Shown here one piece after another: positions 1 to 8,443 of a stretch of 64,000 bases of DNA. Source of the DNA: Flavobacterium cheongpyeongense. GTDB taxonomy: Bacteria > Bacteroidota > Bacteroidia > Flavobacteriales > Flavobacteriaceae. A program made the translations under genes and the position numbers. The notes beneath the pieces were generated by a model. The model searched no databases. It saw only the letters and a program-made list of their open reading frames with translations, and was not told the DNA's origin. Within the stretch, counting starts at the first letter, position 1, and each line of letters opens with the position of its first letter. The stretch spans positions 489,326 through 553,325 of the forward strand of contig NZ_QJHK01000001.1 of NCBI RefSeq assembly GCF_003202435.1. Direction: 5' to 3'.

Positions 1-2
1 TC

Positions 3-1292
3 AGTGAGGATTTAAAAAAACTTACGGCATGGAATGGTAAAGGTGTTTTGACACAAGCCGACTTACAAAAAATACAAACTGCAATTAAAAAGGTGCGCGA
101 TCTGCATAAAAAAATCAGATTCTGGTCTACGCAGGACAATGTCAATACATGGATGACTTTGATGAATTTAAAAGTTGATTTTATTGGTACGGATAATGTT
201 GCAGCATTAGCACAATTTATTCATAATCTCAAAACAACATTTTATCAAAACACAGAATTCCATACCGCATATGTCCCTAAAAACAAACAAGCTTTCGCTA
301 AGAAGAAACCAAAAAATGTAATTCTCCTTATTGGTGACGGAATGGGATTAGCTCAAATATACGCCGGTTACACAGCCAACAAAGGAGAATTGAGTGTCTT
401 CAATATCCCAACGCAAGGACTTTCTATCACTAAATCATCGGATAGTTATATCACTGATTCGGCAGCAGGAGCAACAGCAATGGCAACGGGAAATAAAACC
501 AATAACCGATTTATCAGTGTTGATGAAAACGGAACCCCCTTAGAATTAATTACACAACAACTGGCAAAGAAAAATTTTAAAACAGCTATTATCTCTGCAG
601 GAAATATTACAGATGCCACTCCGGCAGCTTTTTATGCACATCAGCCTGAAAGAACTTACAGCGAGCCAATCGCTTATGACTTTTTGAGCAATCCCTCTGA
701 TATCTTAATCGGAGGTGGGATAAAAGAATTTAAAGCCCGAAAAGACGGAAAAGATTTGTCTAAATTACTGATTGAAAAAGGATATTCTTTTTCGGAGAAA
801 TTCAGTAGTCTGGATACCATTAAAAACAATAAAATAATCCTTTTGGACGATGCGGCAGTAGTTTCGATAAAAGATGGAAGAGGAGATTTTTTAACCAAAT
901 CGTTAGAGAAAGCAACGACAGTTTTTTCTAAAACAAAAAATCCATTTTTTATTATGGCCGAGGGGGCACAGATTGATTACGGCGGACATAAAAATGATTT
1001 AGAATATGTGGTTCGCGAAATGCTAGATTTTGATAAATTGGTGGGGCAGGCAATGGAATTTGTAGATAAAAATCCTGAAACTCTTTTAATTGTAACAGCT
1101 GATCATGAAACGGGCGGATTATCATTAATCGACGGCAGTATAACTAAAGGATATGTTCAGGGAAGTTTTAGTACAAATGATCATACAGCCATATCTGTTC
1201 CGGTTTTTGCTTATGGTTCAGGAGCTCATGTTTTTTCAGGGGTATATCAAAATACAGAAATTTATACCAAAATAATGGATCTGCTTTTTTAA
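3..1292 (+). CDS. Alkaline phosphatase (PhoA-type) with N-terminal PI-PLC/GDPD-like tail, 5' partial
   Basis: This frame is open to the left edge of the window, so the gene is truncated at its 5' end; the TTG at 48 is not a convincing start. The catalytic part runs from about nt 310 to the end. It shows the metal-binding motif LLIGDGMG, the nucleophile region TDSAAGATAMATGNK (Ser codon 459-461), and the C-terminal zinc motif TADHETGG. These are the family hallmarks of PhoA-type alkaline phosphatases, which hydrolyse phosphomonoesters outside the cytoplasm. The preceding segment (RFWSTQDNVNTWMTLM, then VDFIGTDNVAAL) resembles the C-terminal end of glycerophosphodiesterase/PI-PLC-like TIM barrels. 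The full protein is therefore probably a phosphodiesterase-phosphatase fusion that could strip a phosphodiester and then the phosphomonoester. A metallophosphoesterase and a PI-PLC-like protein lie about 40 kb downstream. Confidence 0.85.
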   Translation, partial: SEDLKKLTAWNGKGVLTQADLQKIQTAIKKVRDLHKKIRFWSTQDNVNTWMTLMNLKVDFIGTDNVAALAQFIHNLKTTFYQNTEFHTAYVPKNKQAFAKKKPKNVILLIGDGMGLAQIYAGYTANKGELSVFNIPTQGLSITKSSDSYITDSAAGATAMATGNKTNNRFISVDENGTPLELITQQLAKKNFKTAIISAGNITDATPAAFYAHQPERTYSEPIAYDFLSNPSDILIGGGIKEFKARKDGKDLSKLLIEKGYSFSEKFSSLDTIKNNKIILLDDAAVVSIKDGRGDFLTKSLEKATTVFSKTKNPFFIMAEGAQIDYGGHKNDLEYVVREMLDFDKLVGQAMEFVDKNPETLLIVTADHETGGLSLIDGSITKGYVQGSFSTNDHTAISVPVFAYGSGAHVFSGVYQNTEIYTKIMDLLF

Positions 1293-1314
1293 AACTGTCA
1301 TGATTTGAAGAATC

Positions 1315-1356
1315 AAAAGCTACTTTTCAAGTATAATATTGAAAAGTAGCTTTTTT
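1315..1356 (+). terminator. Intrinsic terminator after the alkaline phosphatase
   Basis: A perfect inverted repeat (AAAAGCTACTTTTCAA at 1315-1330 pairing with 1339-1354) with an 8-nt loop ends in a T run. It lies 22 bp after the phosphatase stop codon. Confidence 0.85.
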
Positions 1357-1665
1357 AGATTGATCAAAGATTCTTTTGGTTTGAATTATCATCGGTTAGA
1401 TAAAAAACTGTATAGGTAGTAATTCAAATGTTTTATAATAAATGATTTTCTTTCTAAAAAGAGCCACCTAGATCTAAAATAATTTCAATTAGGAATTTTC
1501 TACAATAAAAAGACTGGCAATATATCTAAGCATGAAAATGATACTCAACATTCATAATCATTAAATGAATGAATCAGAATATTTAAATTAGATAAAAAGT
1601 ATCTGACCATTTTATTGAGGATTATTTGATAACTATCAAATTTATACAATCTGAGAAAAGAAATA
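1357..1665. other. Intergenic region, nothing recognised
   Basis: AT-rich spacer between the phosphatase terminator and the convergent M28 peptidase gene. I see no ORF with plausible coding character and no RNA-like structure. Confidence 0.5.
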
Positions 1666-2583
1666 TTACCTCTTTGGTGTTTTCAGTAAATCATAATTAT
1701 AATAATCAATAATTTGTAAGAGATATTTTTTAATTTGAACCATACCGTCAAAATTAATATAAATTGCATCATCAGTCGGAGTATGATAGTCCAAATGAAT
1801 GCCTGTTGTAAAATTAAGACAAGGAACTCCTTGGTTGTAAAAAAAAAATGTGTCCAATTTTTTTAATTGCTCTTCCTTTCCAAAATTTAATTTCAAACCA
1901 AAATCTTCAATTTGTACAGTATTCAAAATTATATCTGCTGATTTTGAATGCATACATTTTAAAATTTTTAGATCAGGATCTAATCGTCCTATCATATCAA
2001 AATTAATGACACATGCTATATTTTTGAAATGCTCAGTGTTCTTTTTTACGAAGTAACCAAAAGCATCTGATCCATATAATCCTATTTCATGACCTGAATA
2101 AAATACAAATAAATAATTTACGTTTGGTTTCTTAAGTTTAATTAATTCACTAGCTAAACCAATAGTCATCGCAACTCCAGAGGCATTATCATCGGCTCCA
2201 TTATGAATTTGATTGGATATGAATTTAGTAGATAGTACTCCTCCTAAACCAATATGGTCATAATGAGAGCTTATTACGATAGTTTTACTTGAATGATTAT
2301 TTACAAAAACAAAACCATTGTTTGAAATTATTGTCGTGTCTTTTAGTTTAATATCAAAAGTTTGTCGTTCGAATTTAATTTTATTCGATAAACTTTTCAT
2401 TTTTAATTCTATGTAGTTTAATGATTTTTTTTCCTCTAATGTGCCTGTGTAACGACCTTTTAAACTATCGTCTGCCAAAGTGTATACGACTTCTTTAAAT
2501 AAAGTCTTAATAGAAGATTCAACCTTTTTTTGTCCAAAAGAGAAGGTTGTAGATAAAACTAGAAATATTCGAAATAAATTCAT
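1666..2583 (-). CDS. M28-family metallopeptidase, secreted
   Basis: 305 aa with an N-terminal signal peptide (MNLFRIFLVLSTTFSFG). The zinc-site series of M28 aminopeptidases is visible in order: SSHYDHIGLGG (His), NGADDNASGVAM (bridging Asp), the segment YSGHEIGLYGS, INFDMIGRL (Asp) and LDYHTPTDD (His). Family members remove N-terminal residues from peptides using two zinc ions. The usual Glu-Glu pair is here His-Glu, so the second, zinc-binding Glu is kept while the position of the general-base Glu is His. Activity may be altered, or another residue may serve. The length fits a minimal M28 domain without accessory PA or fibronectin domains. The gene lies downstream of, and in the same direction as, the 949-aa OmpA gene, separated from it by a terminator. 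Confidence 0.85.
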   Translation of the reverse strand: MNLFRIFLVLSTTFSFGQKKVESSIKTLFKEVVYTLADDSLKGRYTGTLEEKKSLNYIELKMKSLSNKIKFERQTFDIKLKDTTIISNNGFVFVNNHSSKTIVISSHYDHIGLGGVLSTKFISNQIHNGADDNASGVAMTIGLASELIKLKKPNVNYLFVFYSGHEIGLYGSDAFGYFVKKNTEHFKNIACVINFDMIGRLDPDLKILKCMHSKSADIILNTVQIEDFGLKLNFGKEEQLKKLDTFFFYNQGVPCLNFTTGIHLDYHTPTDDAIYINFDGMVQIKKYLLQIIDYYNYDLLKTPKR

Positions 2584-2595
2584 TTGAAAAATAAA

Positions 2596-2622
2596 AAAGG
2601 GTTCTTTTTAAAAGAACCCTTT
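2596..2622 (-). terminator. Intrinsic terminator of the OmpA-tailed gene
   Basis: Perfect stem AAAGGGTTCTTTT/AAAAGAACCCTTT (2596-2608 with 2610-2622). Read on the minus strand it is followed by a T run, just after the stop codon of the 949-aa gene at 2645. Confidence 0.8.
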
Positions 2623-2644
2623 AAAGATATAAAATGTTATGTAA

Positions 2645-5494
2645 TTATTTTACCAGATTAATCTCAACTCGTCTGTTAATCTTTCTACCTTCTTCGTTAT
2701 CATTTGTTGCAACAGGTTTTGTATCTCCATAACCTACTGATTTCAATCGGTCTTTGCCGATACCTTTTTCGATAAAATAATTCATTACGGCTTCTGATCG
2801 ATCTTTTGAAAGTTTCATATTGTCATTAGATTCTCCGGTATTATCCGTGTTTCCTTCAATTATGAAATTATCAGAACTGTATTGATTTAAAACATTTATG
2901 ATATTATTCAGGATTGTATAGGATTCTGAAGTAATAGTAGATTTTCCTGTATCGAACAAAATAGCTTTAGAAAATTCAGAAATTCTTTTGATTGCTTCTT
3001 TCTTCTCTGTTTTGTAGGTTTCTGTTGGCTTTTGGTTAGAATTATAATCTTCTTTTGGTCTGTTTACTTTTGTTAAACTTTCTGGCATATTACCAAATTG
3101 AATTTTATTACCATCCCACCAGATGCCCATACCTTTACCATCTAAGTTAGAATCATTGAATAAAACTTGTTGTATATTTCTATCAAAATTAGGATCAGAA
3201 ACCATTTCAGTTGCTTTGTCCAAACGATTATCAACTCTATTTCCAACAGAAATCCAGGATACAGCAACTGTACTCGTTCCATTGTTCATTTCTTTAATAG
3301 TAAATCCGTTTTTATCTATTGCAGAAATATATACTCCATTGCAGTTTCCTTTCGGTGTAACGGTAACTTCTGGATTTTCTCCTAATAATGCTTTGTACGA
3401 ATCTTTAAATGCAATATATGCTGATCCATTTACTAATTCGGCACTTCCTTTAGCATAAATAGTGGACTCTGTACTAGTAACGGAATAAACAGGAGTTTTA
3501 ACATTATTAGAAGTTTCTACTAGCTCTACATTTTTACCTAAAGTATAAACATTTCCGGAATTGTAAGACGAAAATAATTCTCCTGAATTTAATTGACCTA
3601 TCACACTTCCTTTAGATGCAGAACCAATAACACCAAAGAAACCTCCTCCAAAGCCTGAAATTTCACTATTTGCAAAAAAACCAGTTCCAGAACCATAAGC
3701 ATTTGAACCATATACTCCATAAGTAATAGTACTCGCTGCCTTATATCCTAAAGACCCCCAATAATTACCATAAATCTCTCCACCAACTACTCCTCCTGTA
3801 CGAGAAAAGTCATTATAATTCCATCCCCCTACACCAAAAGAGTAATCGTCACCCCAAAAAGACATACCTGTAAGCCCTGTATTACTACCATTTTGCCCAT
3901 AGCTAGCTCCTACGTTTTGACTATTACGATCACGATATCCATATATAGTTGACTGACCATCTCCATTTGCTGTTTGTTGTTGACGGTACACAAATAATTG
4001 AGAATTTGCTTGAACAGGGTAATTAACACTTACTGAAGTCCCATTGTCTTGTATCATTGAATTTACTAATGACCCAGCAGCTGTCCATTTTACATGGTAA
4101 TTTGCATTACCTGAACCAGTAATACCTCCTGATGGAGCTACCCACTGACCATCTCCTCTTAAAAAAGTAGTATTATTGGCAGTACCGGTAGCCGAAATTT
4201 TGGCTGTAGTAACTGCTGCATCTGCTATTTCGGTAGTGCCTATTGCTCCAGAAGCAATGGTTGGATTAGGATAAGTTCCAAACAAGCTACCCCCTGCAGC
4301 ACCTGATGGTGAAGCACTACTAGCATCTACATAATCCTTAACGGCTTTTACTGTAGGGTATTTAATATTTGAACTTCCATCAGTAGTCACATCAGTACTT
4401 TTATTAGCCACATCTTCTTTGAGTAAGTCGGCGGCTGTTCTGTTAGTTACTTCAGTAGCTAAATTGGTTGTCAAAGTTGCATCAGCAGCTGTTCTGGTAG
4501 TAGTTTCAGTTGTTAAATTGCCAGCAATTGTATTTTCAGCATTGGTTGCTCTTGTTACTTCATTTGCCAAAGCGGTAGATGCAGATGTAGCACTTGCATC
4601 TACATAGGTTTTAACCGCTTTTACGCTTGGGTATTTAGTGTCCGAAGTTCCATCAGTGGCAACATTTGTGCTTTTATTAGCCACATTTTCTTTTAGTAGG
4701 TCGGCAGCCGTTCTGTTGGTTACTTCAGTAGCTAAATTGGTGGCAATTGTGTTTTCAGCATTAGTTGCTCTTGTTATTTCATTGTTCAAAGCGTTTGAAG
4801 GTAATGAAGTAGCAGCATCAACATAAGTTTTAACCGCTTTTACACTTGGATATTTAGTATCAGAAGTGCCATCTAGGTTTAGGTCAGTAGATTTATTAGC
4901 TACATCTTCTTTTAAATTTAATGCCGTTTGTGTTGCAACACTAATTGGTTTATTTAAATCTGTTGTATTATCTACATTCTGTATACCTAAATTTGTCTTA
5001 GCTCCTAAAAGAGTAGTAGCATTAGTACCTCCGTTTTCTATGGCAACAACACCTGTAACGTTTTCAGCATTGATTGCGGAAAAAGCAAATGGAGTATAAC
5101 TAAACTCTTGATTACTAATCTCGGTATAAGTTGTACAATTTCCACTGGTGTTAATTCCAACAATCAAACTTTTCTTCGAAGAATTCCAAACAATTGACTC
5201 AAAAGAAGAAGCATATCCTGCTGTTTGCGTTCCTTTACCGATCACTAAATTAACCATACCAAAGCCATCTGTTTTGGTTTGTACTGTTTCCTGATATTCT
5301 ACATTTGAAAATTCATCAATAAATTTGAATACCATACATATATCTTTATTGACAACAGGGCTATTTGGATTGTTCACACCCGGCAACTGTTCTCCTTTAG
5401 GATTTAAGATTATAGCCTGATAGCTTATCCCATTTGTCTGAGCAAAAGTTGTAGCTGCTATAAAAAATATAAATAGTAAAATTATTTTTTTCAT
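2645..5494 (-). CDS. Fibre-like surface protein with C-terminal OmpA peptidoglycan-binding domain
   Basis: 949 aa with a signal peptide (MKKIILLFIFFIAATTFAQ). The N-terminal third is Bacteroidota-specific. Residues about 165-405 contain three imperfect repeats around NKSTD..GTSDTKYPSVKAVKTYVDA, separated by NLATEVTNRTAADLL units, a pattern seen in phage-tail-fibre-like and trimeric adhesin stalks. The centre (WTAAGSLVNSMIQDNG and Gly/Tyr-rich repeats) also looks like a tail-fibre head. The last 110 residues form an OmpA/MotB-like domain: AILFDTGKSTITSESY, EGNTDNTGESNDNMKLSKDR and RLKSVGYGDTKPVATN. The protein is probably anchored to peptidoglycan and exposed at the surface. It follows the barrel gene at 5610-6239 by 115 bp, so it may share its transcript. 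Confidence 0.8.
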   Translation of the reverse strand: MKKIILLFIFFIAATTFAQTNGISYQAIILNPKGEQLPGVNNPNSPVVNKDICMVFKFIDEFSNVEYQETVQTKTDGFGMVNLVIGKGTQTAGYASSFESIVWNSSKKSLIVGINTSGNCTTYTEISNQEFSYTPFAFSAINAENVTGVVAIENGGTNATTLLGAKTNLGIQNVDNTTDLNKPISVATQTALNLKEDVANKSTDLNLDGTSDTKYPSVKAVKTYVDAATSLPSNALNNEITRATNAENTIATNLATEVTNRTAADLLKENVANKSTNVATDGTSDTKYPSVKAVKTYVDASATSASTALANEVTRATNAENTIAGNLTTETTTRTAADATLTTNLATEVTNRTAADLLKEDVANKSTDVTTDGSSNIKYPTVKAVKDYVDASSASPSGAAGGSLFGTYPNPTIASGAIGTTEIADAAVTTAKISATGTANNTTFLRGDGQWVAPSGGITGSGNANYHVKWTAAGSLVNSMIQDNGTSVSVNYPVQANSQLFVYRQQQTANGDGQSTIYGYRDRNSQNVGASYGQNGSNTGLTGMSFWGDDYSFGVGGWNYNDFSRTGGVVGGEIYGNYWGSLGYKAASTITYGVYGSNAYGSGTGFFANSEISGFGGGFFGVIGSASKGSVIGQLNSGELFSSYNSGNVYTLGKNVELVETSNNVKTPVYSVTSTESTIYAKGSAELVNGSAYIAFKDSYKALLGENPEVTVTPKGNCNGVYISAIDKNGFTIKEMNNGTSTVAVSWISVGNRVDNRLDKATEMVSDPNFDRNIQQVLFNDSNLDGKGMGIWWDGNKIQFGNMPESLTKVNRPKEDYNSNQKPTETYKTEKKEAIKRISEFSKAILFDTGKSTITSESYTILNNIINVLNQYSSDNFIIEGNTDNTGESNDNMKLSKDRSEAVMNYFIEKGIGKDRLKSVGYGDTKPVATNDNEEGRKINRRVEINLVK

Positions 5495-5609
5495 ATACTT
5501 TAGAAATTTATTCGTTAGTTATTACACCCTAAGGCAACTAACTATTTTTAGTCTTTAATTTTGTGAAATTTTATTTTAAACCATATCAATAAATCAATTC
5601 AAAATGAAC

Positions 5610-6239
5610 TTAATCAATGTTAAAATTGAATCCTAACTTTATCTGATTGGTGCGGAATGTTAATTTCTCGTCGCTATTATTCGTAATATTTATACTTTGG
5701 CAAAAATTATAGCCAAGACTCAGTGATCCAACAGAAGAGAAGGCATACTTGGCAACTAATCCTACAGAGGGTTGTAATAGTATTCCTGAAAATTCTTTTT
5801 GATTCATCAGGTCATAATAAATTCCGTTGAGTTCCTGTTTGCCATAAACTATGGTAGAAGCATTCAAACCCGCTCCAAGTAAAATATCGAAATCTTTTTT
5901 AGGCTTGTTTTTGTTCGTTAACAGAGAATAGGATAAGCCTCCATGAATGCCTAAATACTGGGTGTCCCAACGATATGAATTATCAGAACTACTGCCAATT
6001 GCATTATATTCATTAAATGAAAGTCCAAATTCATACGAAACTTTTTTTATACCTAAAGGTTTTGTAAAACCTACTTCATAAAAGTTTCCTGTTCCGATCT
6101 GTAGGTCGTTGCTCTGCTGGCCGTCGGCATTTTTATACCTATAATTTGTATAGTTTTTACCTGTATTAAAATAAATTTCCTGAGAAAAAAGATTTATAGA
6201 TACCAGTAATAAGATAAGTAAAGAGTAGTTTTTTATCAT
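5610..6239 (-). CDS. Outer-membrane beta-barrel protein (porin-family-like)
   Basis: 209 aa with a signal peptide ending at NLFSQ. The rest alternates polar and hydrophobic residues with Tyr/Gly-rich strands (for example YEFGLSFNEY, GIHGGLSYSLL, LGAGLNASTIVYG, SLSLGYNFCQSI) and ends in IKLGFNFNID. This is typical of small 8-strand OMP_b-brl barrels of Bacteroidota. Its ATG overlaps the stop of the upstream T9SS type A protein by 4 nt, so the two are translationally coupled. The exact role is unknown; it may anchor or export its partner. Confidence 0.75.
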   Translation of the reverse strand: MIKNYSLLILLLVSINLFSQEIYFNTGKNYTNYRYKNADGQQSNDLQIGTGNFYEVGFTKPLGIKKVSYEFGLSFNEYNAIGSSSDNSYRWDTQYLGIHGGLSYSLLTNKNKPKKDFDILLGAGLNASTIVYGKQELNGIYYDLMNQKEFSGILLQPSVGLVAKYAFSSVGSLSLGYNFCQSINITNNSDEKLTFRTNQIKLGFNFNID

Positions 6240-6706
6240 TTTTTAATAATTTTAGTGTAGTAAGTCGTTGAAATTGAGTGGATTTTGACCAGGTACTCAG
6301 ATTGTGGTAACTTGGACAACTGAATTGTCAAAACCGAATTCTTAAGCATTTCTTTTTGTTTATGAATCAATCGACCAGAAACATCAAAAATATAAATGGA
6401 TATTTCTTCGTTAGTGGGTTCCGAAAATTCAAAATTAATTAGGTCGCTAAAAGGATTCGGGTAAGTCAAAACTGTTATTTCAGTTTTCTGATTGGTAGCA
6501 ATATAGCTACTCCATAAACTTTGTTGAAAACCTTGAGTGACAACTGGATCTTTATTTGAATTACCAATAACACTCTGCTGACCAATAGTCTGGCTAATTA
6601 TATAACCATCAGCTATTTTTTTAGTTGTTCCTTGAGAAGAAAGCATCTGATGATGCAAAACTTGTCCATAAAACGGAACCCATGAAATGAGGAATAAATA
6701 CTTCAT
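6236..6706 (-). CDS. Small T9SS type A sorting-domain protein
   Basis: 156 aa with an N-terminal signal sequence. The first half contains TIGQQSVIGNSNK, a module common in small flavobacterial T9SS substrates. The last 80 residues form a type A sorting domain: VLTYPNPFSDLINFEF, ISIYIFDVSGRLI, and a basic end TYYTKIIKK. Family knowledge: such tails direct export across the outer membrane by the type IX system. First gene of a probable operon with the beta-barrel gene (4-nt overlap) and possibly the OmpA-tailed fibre protein. Confidence 0.8.
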   Translation of the reverse strand: MKYLFLISWVPFYGQVLHHQMLSSQGTTKKIADGYIISQTIGQQSVIGNSNKDPVVTQGFQQSLWSSYIATNQKTEITVLTYPNPFSDLINFEFSEPTNEEISIYIFDVSGRLIHKQKEMLKNSVLTIQLSKLPQSEYLVKIHSISTTYYTKIIKK

Positions 6707-7298
6707 AATTTTTTTTTTAATAAAATTAAAAAAAAAATTAACACAATAACAGGATAAGTAGCATGTTTTTTAGTTTTTTTTCTAGGATTCTTTACGTGGA
6801 GTCATTATAATTTAGCGAATGTATATTGTTTCTTGATTTAGAGTTTTTAAATTCAGTTCTTTTTTCAAATCCTGAATGAAGAAGAATAAATAGAGAAATC
6901 ATCAATAATATCGTGATGATAAAGTTTAGTAAGGTGATTCATTTATTCTCAGTATATAGGACTATTCTATAATAAAAACGTAGAAGCTTTTTTGTTGAAA
7001 ATAAGCTGAGCAGCTATTATTGTAAATTCTGCGAGAGTCTCCCCCTAAAACATGATATAAAATAACAATTTTTTCGGATTGATTTAAAATAAAAACAATA
7101 TTGTTAAAATCGCTGTCTTCTAAGCCCTATTTTTTTTTAATATTCACGAACAGCCCATAGAAGAAAAATCATGAACCGTAAGAAGGACGGAAACAAAACT
7201 TCGTATTCAATGCCTTGGTTGATTTTTATTGTTAATAAAAAGATTTCATTTTCATCTAATCACATATCAGTTTTTATTTTTTTAACTTTCTTTTTGTT
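6707..7298. other. Long AT-rich intergenic region between divergent operons
   Basis: About 590 bp without a credible ORF between the minus-strand surface operon and the RHS locus. It contains long T and A runs. I see no transposase remnant or structured RNA. Promoters for both directions should lie here; only the plus-strand one near 7325 is recognisable. Confidence 0.5.
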
Positions 7299-7332
7299 TT
7301 GACTGAAGTTTCCTAGAAAAAATATATTTTTG
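7299..7332 (+). promoter_or_regulatory. Bacteroidota-type promoter of the RHS operon
   Basis: A -33 TTG at 7299-7301 and a -7 box TATTTTTG at 7325-7332 are separated by 23 bp. This matches the Flavobacterium consensus TTG-N17-23-TAnnTTTG. The predicted start near 7339 leaves a short leader before the GTG at 7357. Confidence 0.6.
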
Positions 7333-7356
7333 CACTTTTAATTTAATAAGTTATTT

Positions 7357-7851
7357 GTGATTAAATATAAAGTATTTTTTTTGATTATAGTTAATATTTT
7401 GTTAATTGGTGTATTGACGCTCTTTTTCTTTTTTCAATACAATAAACAAATTGTTTATATCGATAATGTAAAACTGTTTGATGGCTTTGTGATGACCAAA
7501 GAAATGAAAAGAGCAGGTGAAAAAGAATTCAATTCCAGAAAATCAGTTTTAGATAAATTGTATTCTGATTTACAGTCTTCTTCAATTTCTGCTTCTGAAA
7601 GAAAGCAGTTAATGCAGCAATTTATCCAGGGTAAGGAAGAATTAGAGCAGTTTAATCAGGTTTTCGGTTCTGAGCAGTCATTAAAAATCTGGGCAAGAAT
7701 TAAAAGCTATACCACTGAATTTTCAAGAGATAAAAATTACAAATTAGTGATTGGGTCTGATAATAAACAAACTGTTTTATTTGCAGATGAAAAAATAGAT
7801 GTTACTAATGAACTTCTTACGTATATAAATAAAAGGTATGAAGGTCTTTAA
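7357..7851 (+). CDS. OmpH/Skp-like periplasmic chaperone-like protein
   Basis: 164 aa starting with GTG, placed just behind the promoter. The N-terminal hydrophobic segment (FFLIIVNILLIGVLTLFFFF) is a membrane anchor or uncleaved signal. Then come the OmpH-type opening VYIDNVKLFDGFVMTKEM, a charged coiled-coil arm (about residues 55-110), and the closing strand YKLVIGSDNKQTVLFADEKI with a short helical end. This is the Skp/OmpH fold layout, whose members hold unfolded outer-membrane proteins. The next gene starts 14 nt inside this one. Its position at the head of the RHS operon suggests a dedicated chaperone for the giant exported proteins, which is an inference. Confidence 0.7.
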   Translation: MIKYKVFFLIIVNILLIGVLTLFFFFQYNKQIVYIDNVKLFDGFVMTKEMKRAGEKEFNSRKSVLDKLYSDLQSSSISASERKQLMQQFIQGKEELEQFNQVFGSEQSLKIWARIKSYTTEFSRDKNYKLVIGSDNKQTVLFADEKIDVTNELLTYINKRYEGL

Positions 7852-8443
7852 TTTAGGTTTTATTCTTTTTATTCTTGTTTTGTTTTCCTGTAAAAAAGAA
7901 GATTCCCAATCAAAAAAAAATGACGATTCTGAAATCAGGGATCGCTATTTTAATCTGGAAAAAATAGGCTGGAAATCCCGCTCCTATACACAGGTGGTTG
8001 ATGACATTGGTTTTACAGCTACCGAAGTTCCTATTCAATATTATTTGTTAAAAGATCAGGGTATTGAAAACCTTCAGCATGTTGATTCTCTTTATGAAGA
8101 AAATAAAAGAGAACGTGTAATAGAATTTGTTTTTCAGCAAGATGAGGAAAAAGATTTGCTAGGCAAAGATTTTACAGGTATGGATTATACCGCTGCTGTA
8201 AAGTACATGTCTTTCGGACTAAACAATGATTTTTATGTGGTGACTTCAAAGAAAGATACAATCCCTTGCTCAGGGGTTAATTTTGAGCGTAATTATAAAA
8301 TTGCTCCTTTTCAAAAAGTACTACTATTCTTCTCAGGTATTGACCCCAATGACAAAATACAACTAATTTATAATGATTACCTTTTTAGAAAGGGAACATT
8401 AAAATTTAAATTCAAAGATCCTTTTACCCCTATAGCCTTATGA
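7838..8443 (+). CDS. Lipoprotein of the RHS operon, unknown function
   Basis: 201 aa with a clear lipobox (FILVLFSCKK, acylated Cys at about residue 17). The mature part is polar and I recognise no domain. The gene overlaps the OmpH-like gene by 14 nt, and its stop overlaps the start of the 2015-aa gene (ATGA), so it is almost certainly co-expressed with the giant proteins. A role in their secretion or surface anchoring is plausible but not shown by the sequence. Confidence 0.65.
   Translation: MKVFNLGFILFILVLFSCKKEDSQSKKNDDSEIRDRYFNLEKIGWKSRSYTQVVDDIGFTATEVPIQYYLLKDQGIENLQHVDSLYEENKRERVIEFVFQQDEEKDLLGKDFTGMDYTAAVKYMSFGLNNDFYVVTSKKDTIPCSGVNFERNYKIAPFQKVLLFFSGIDPNDKIQLIYNDYLFRKGTLKFKFKDPFTPIAL

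Noticed and set aside
4419..5099. Plus-strand ORFs opposite the OmpA-tailed gene (Val/Ala-rich)
   Set aside because: They are antisense shadows of the repeat region of the minus-strand gene; no start or context supports them.
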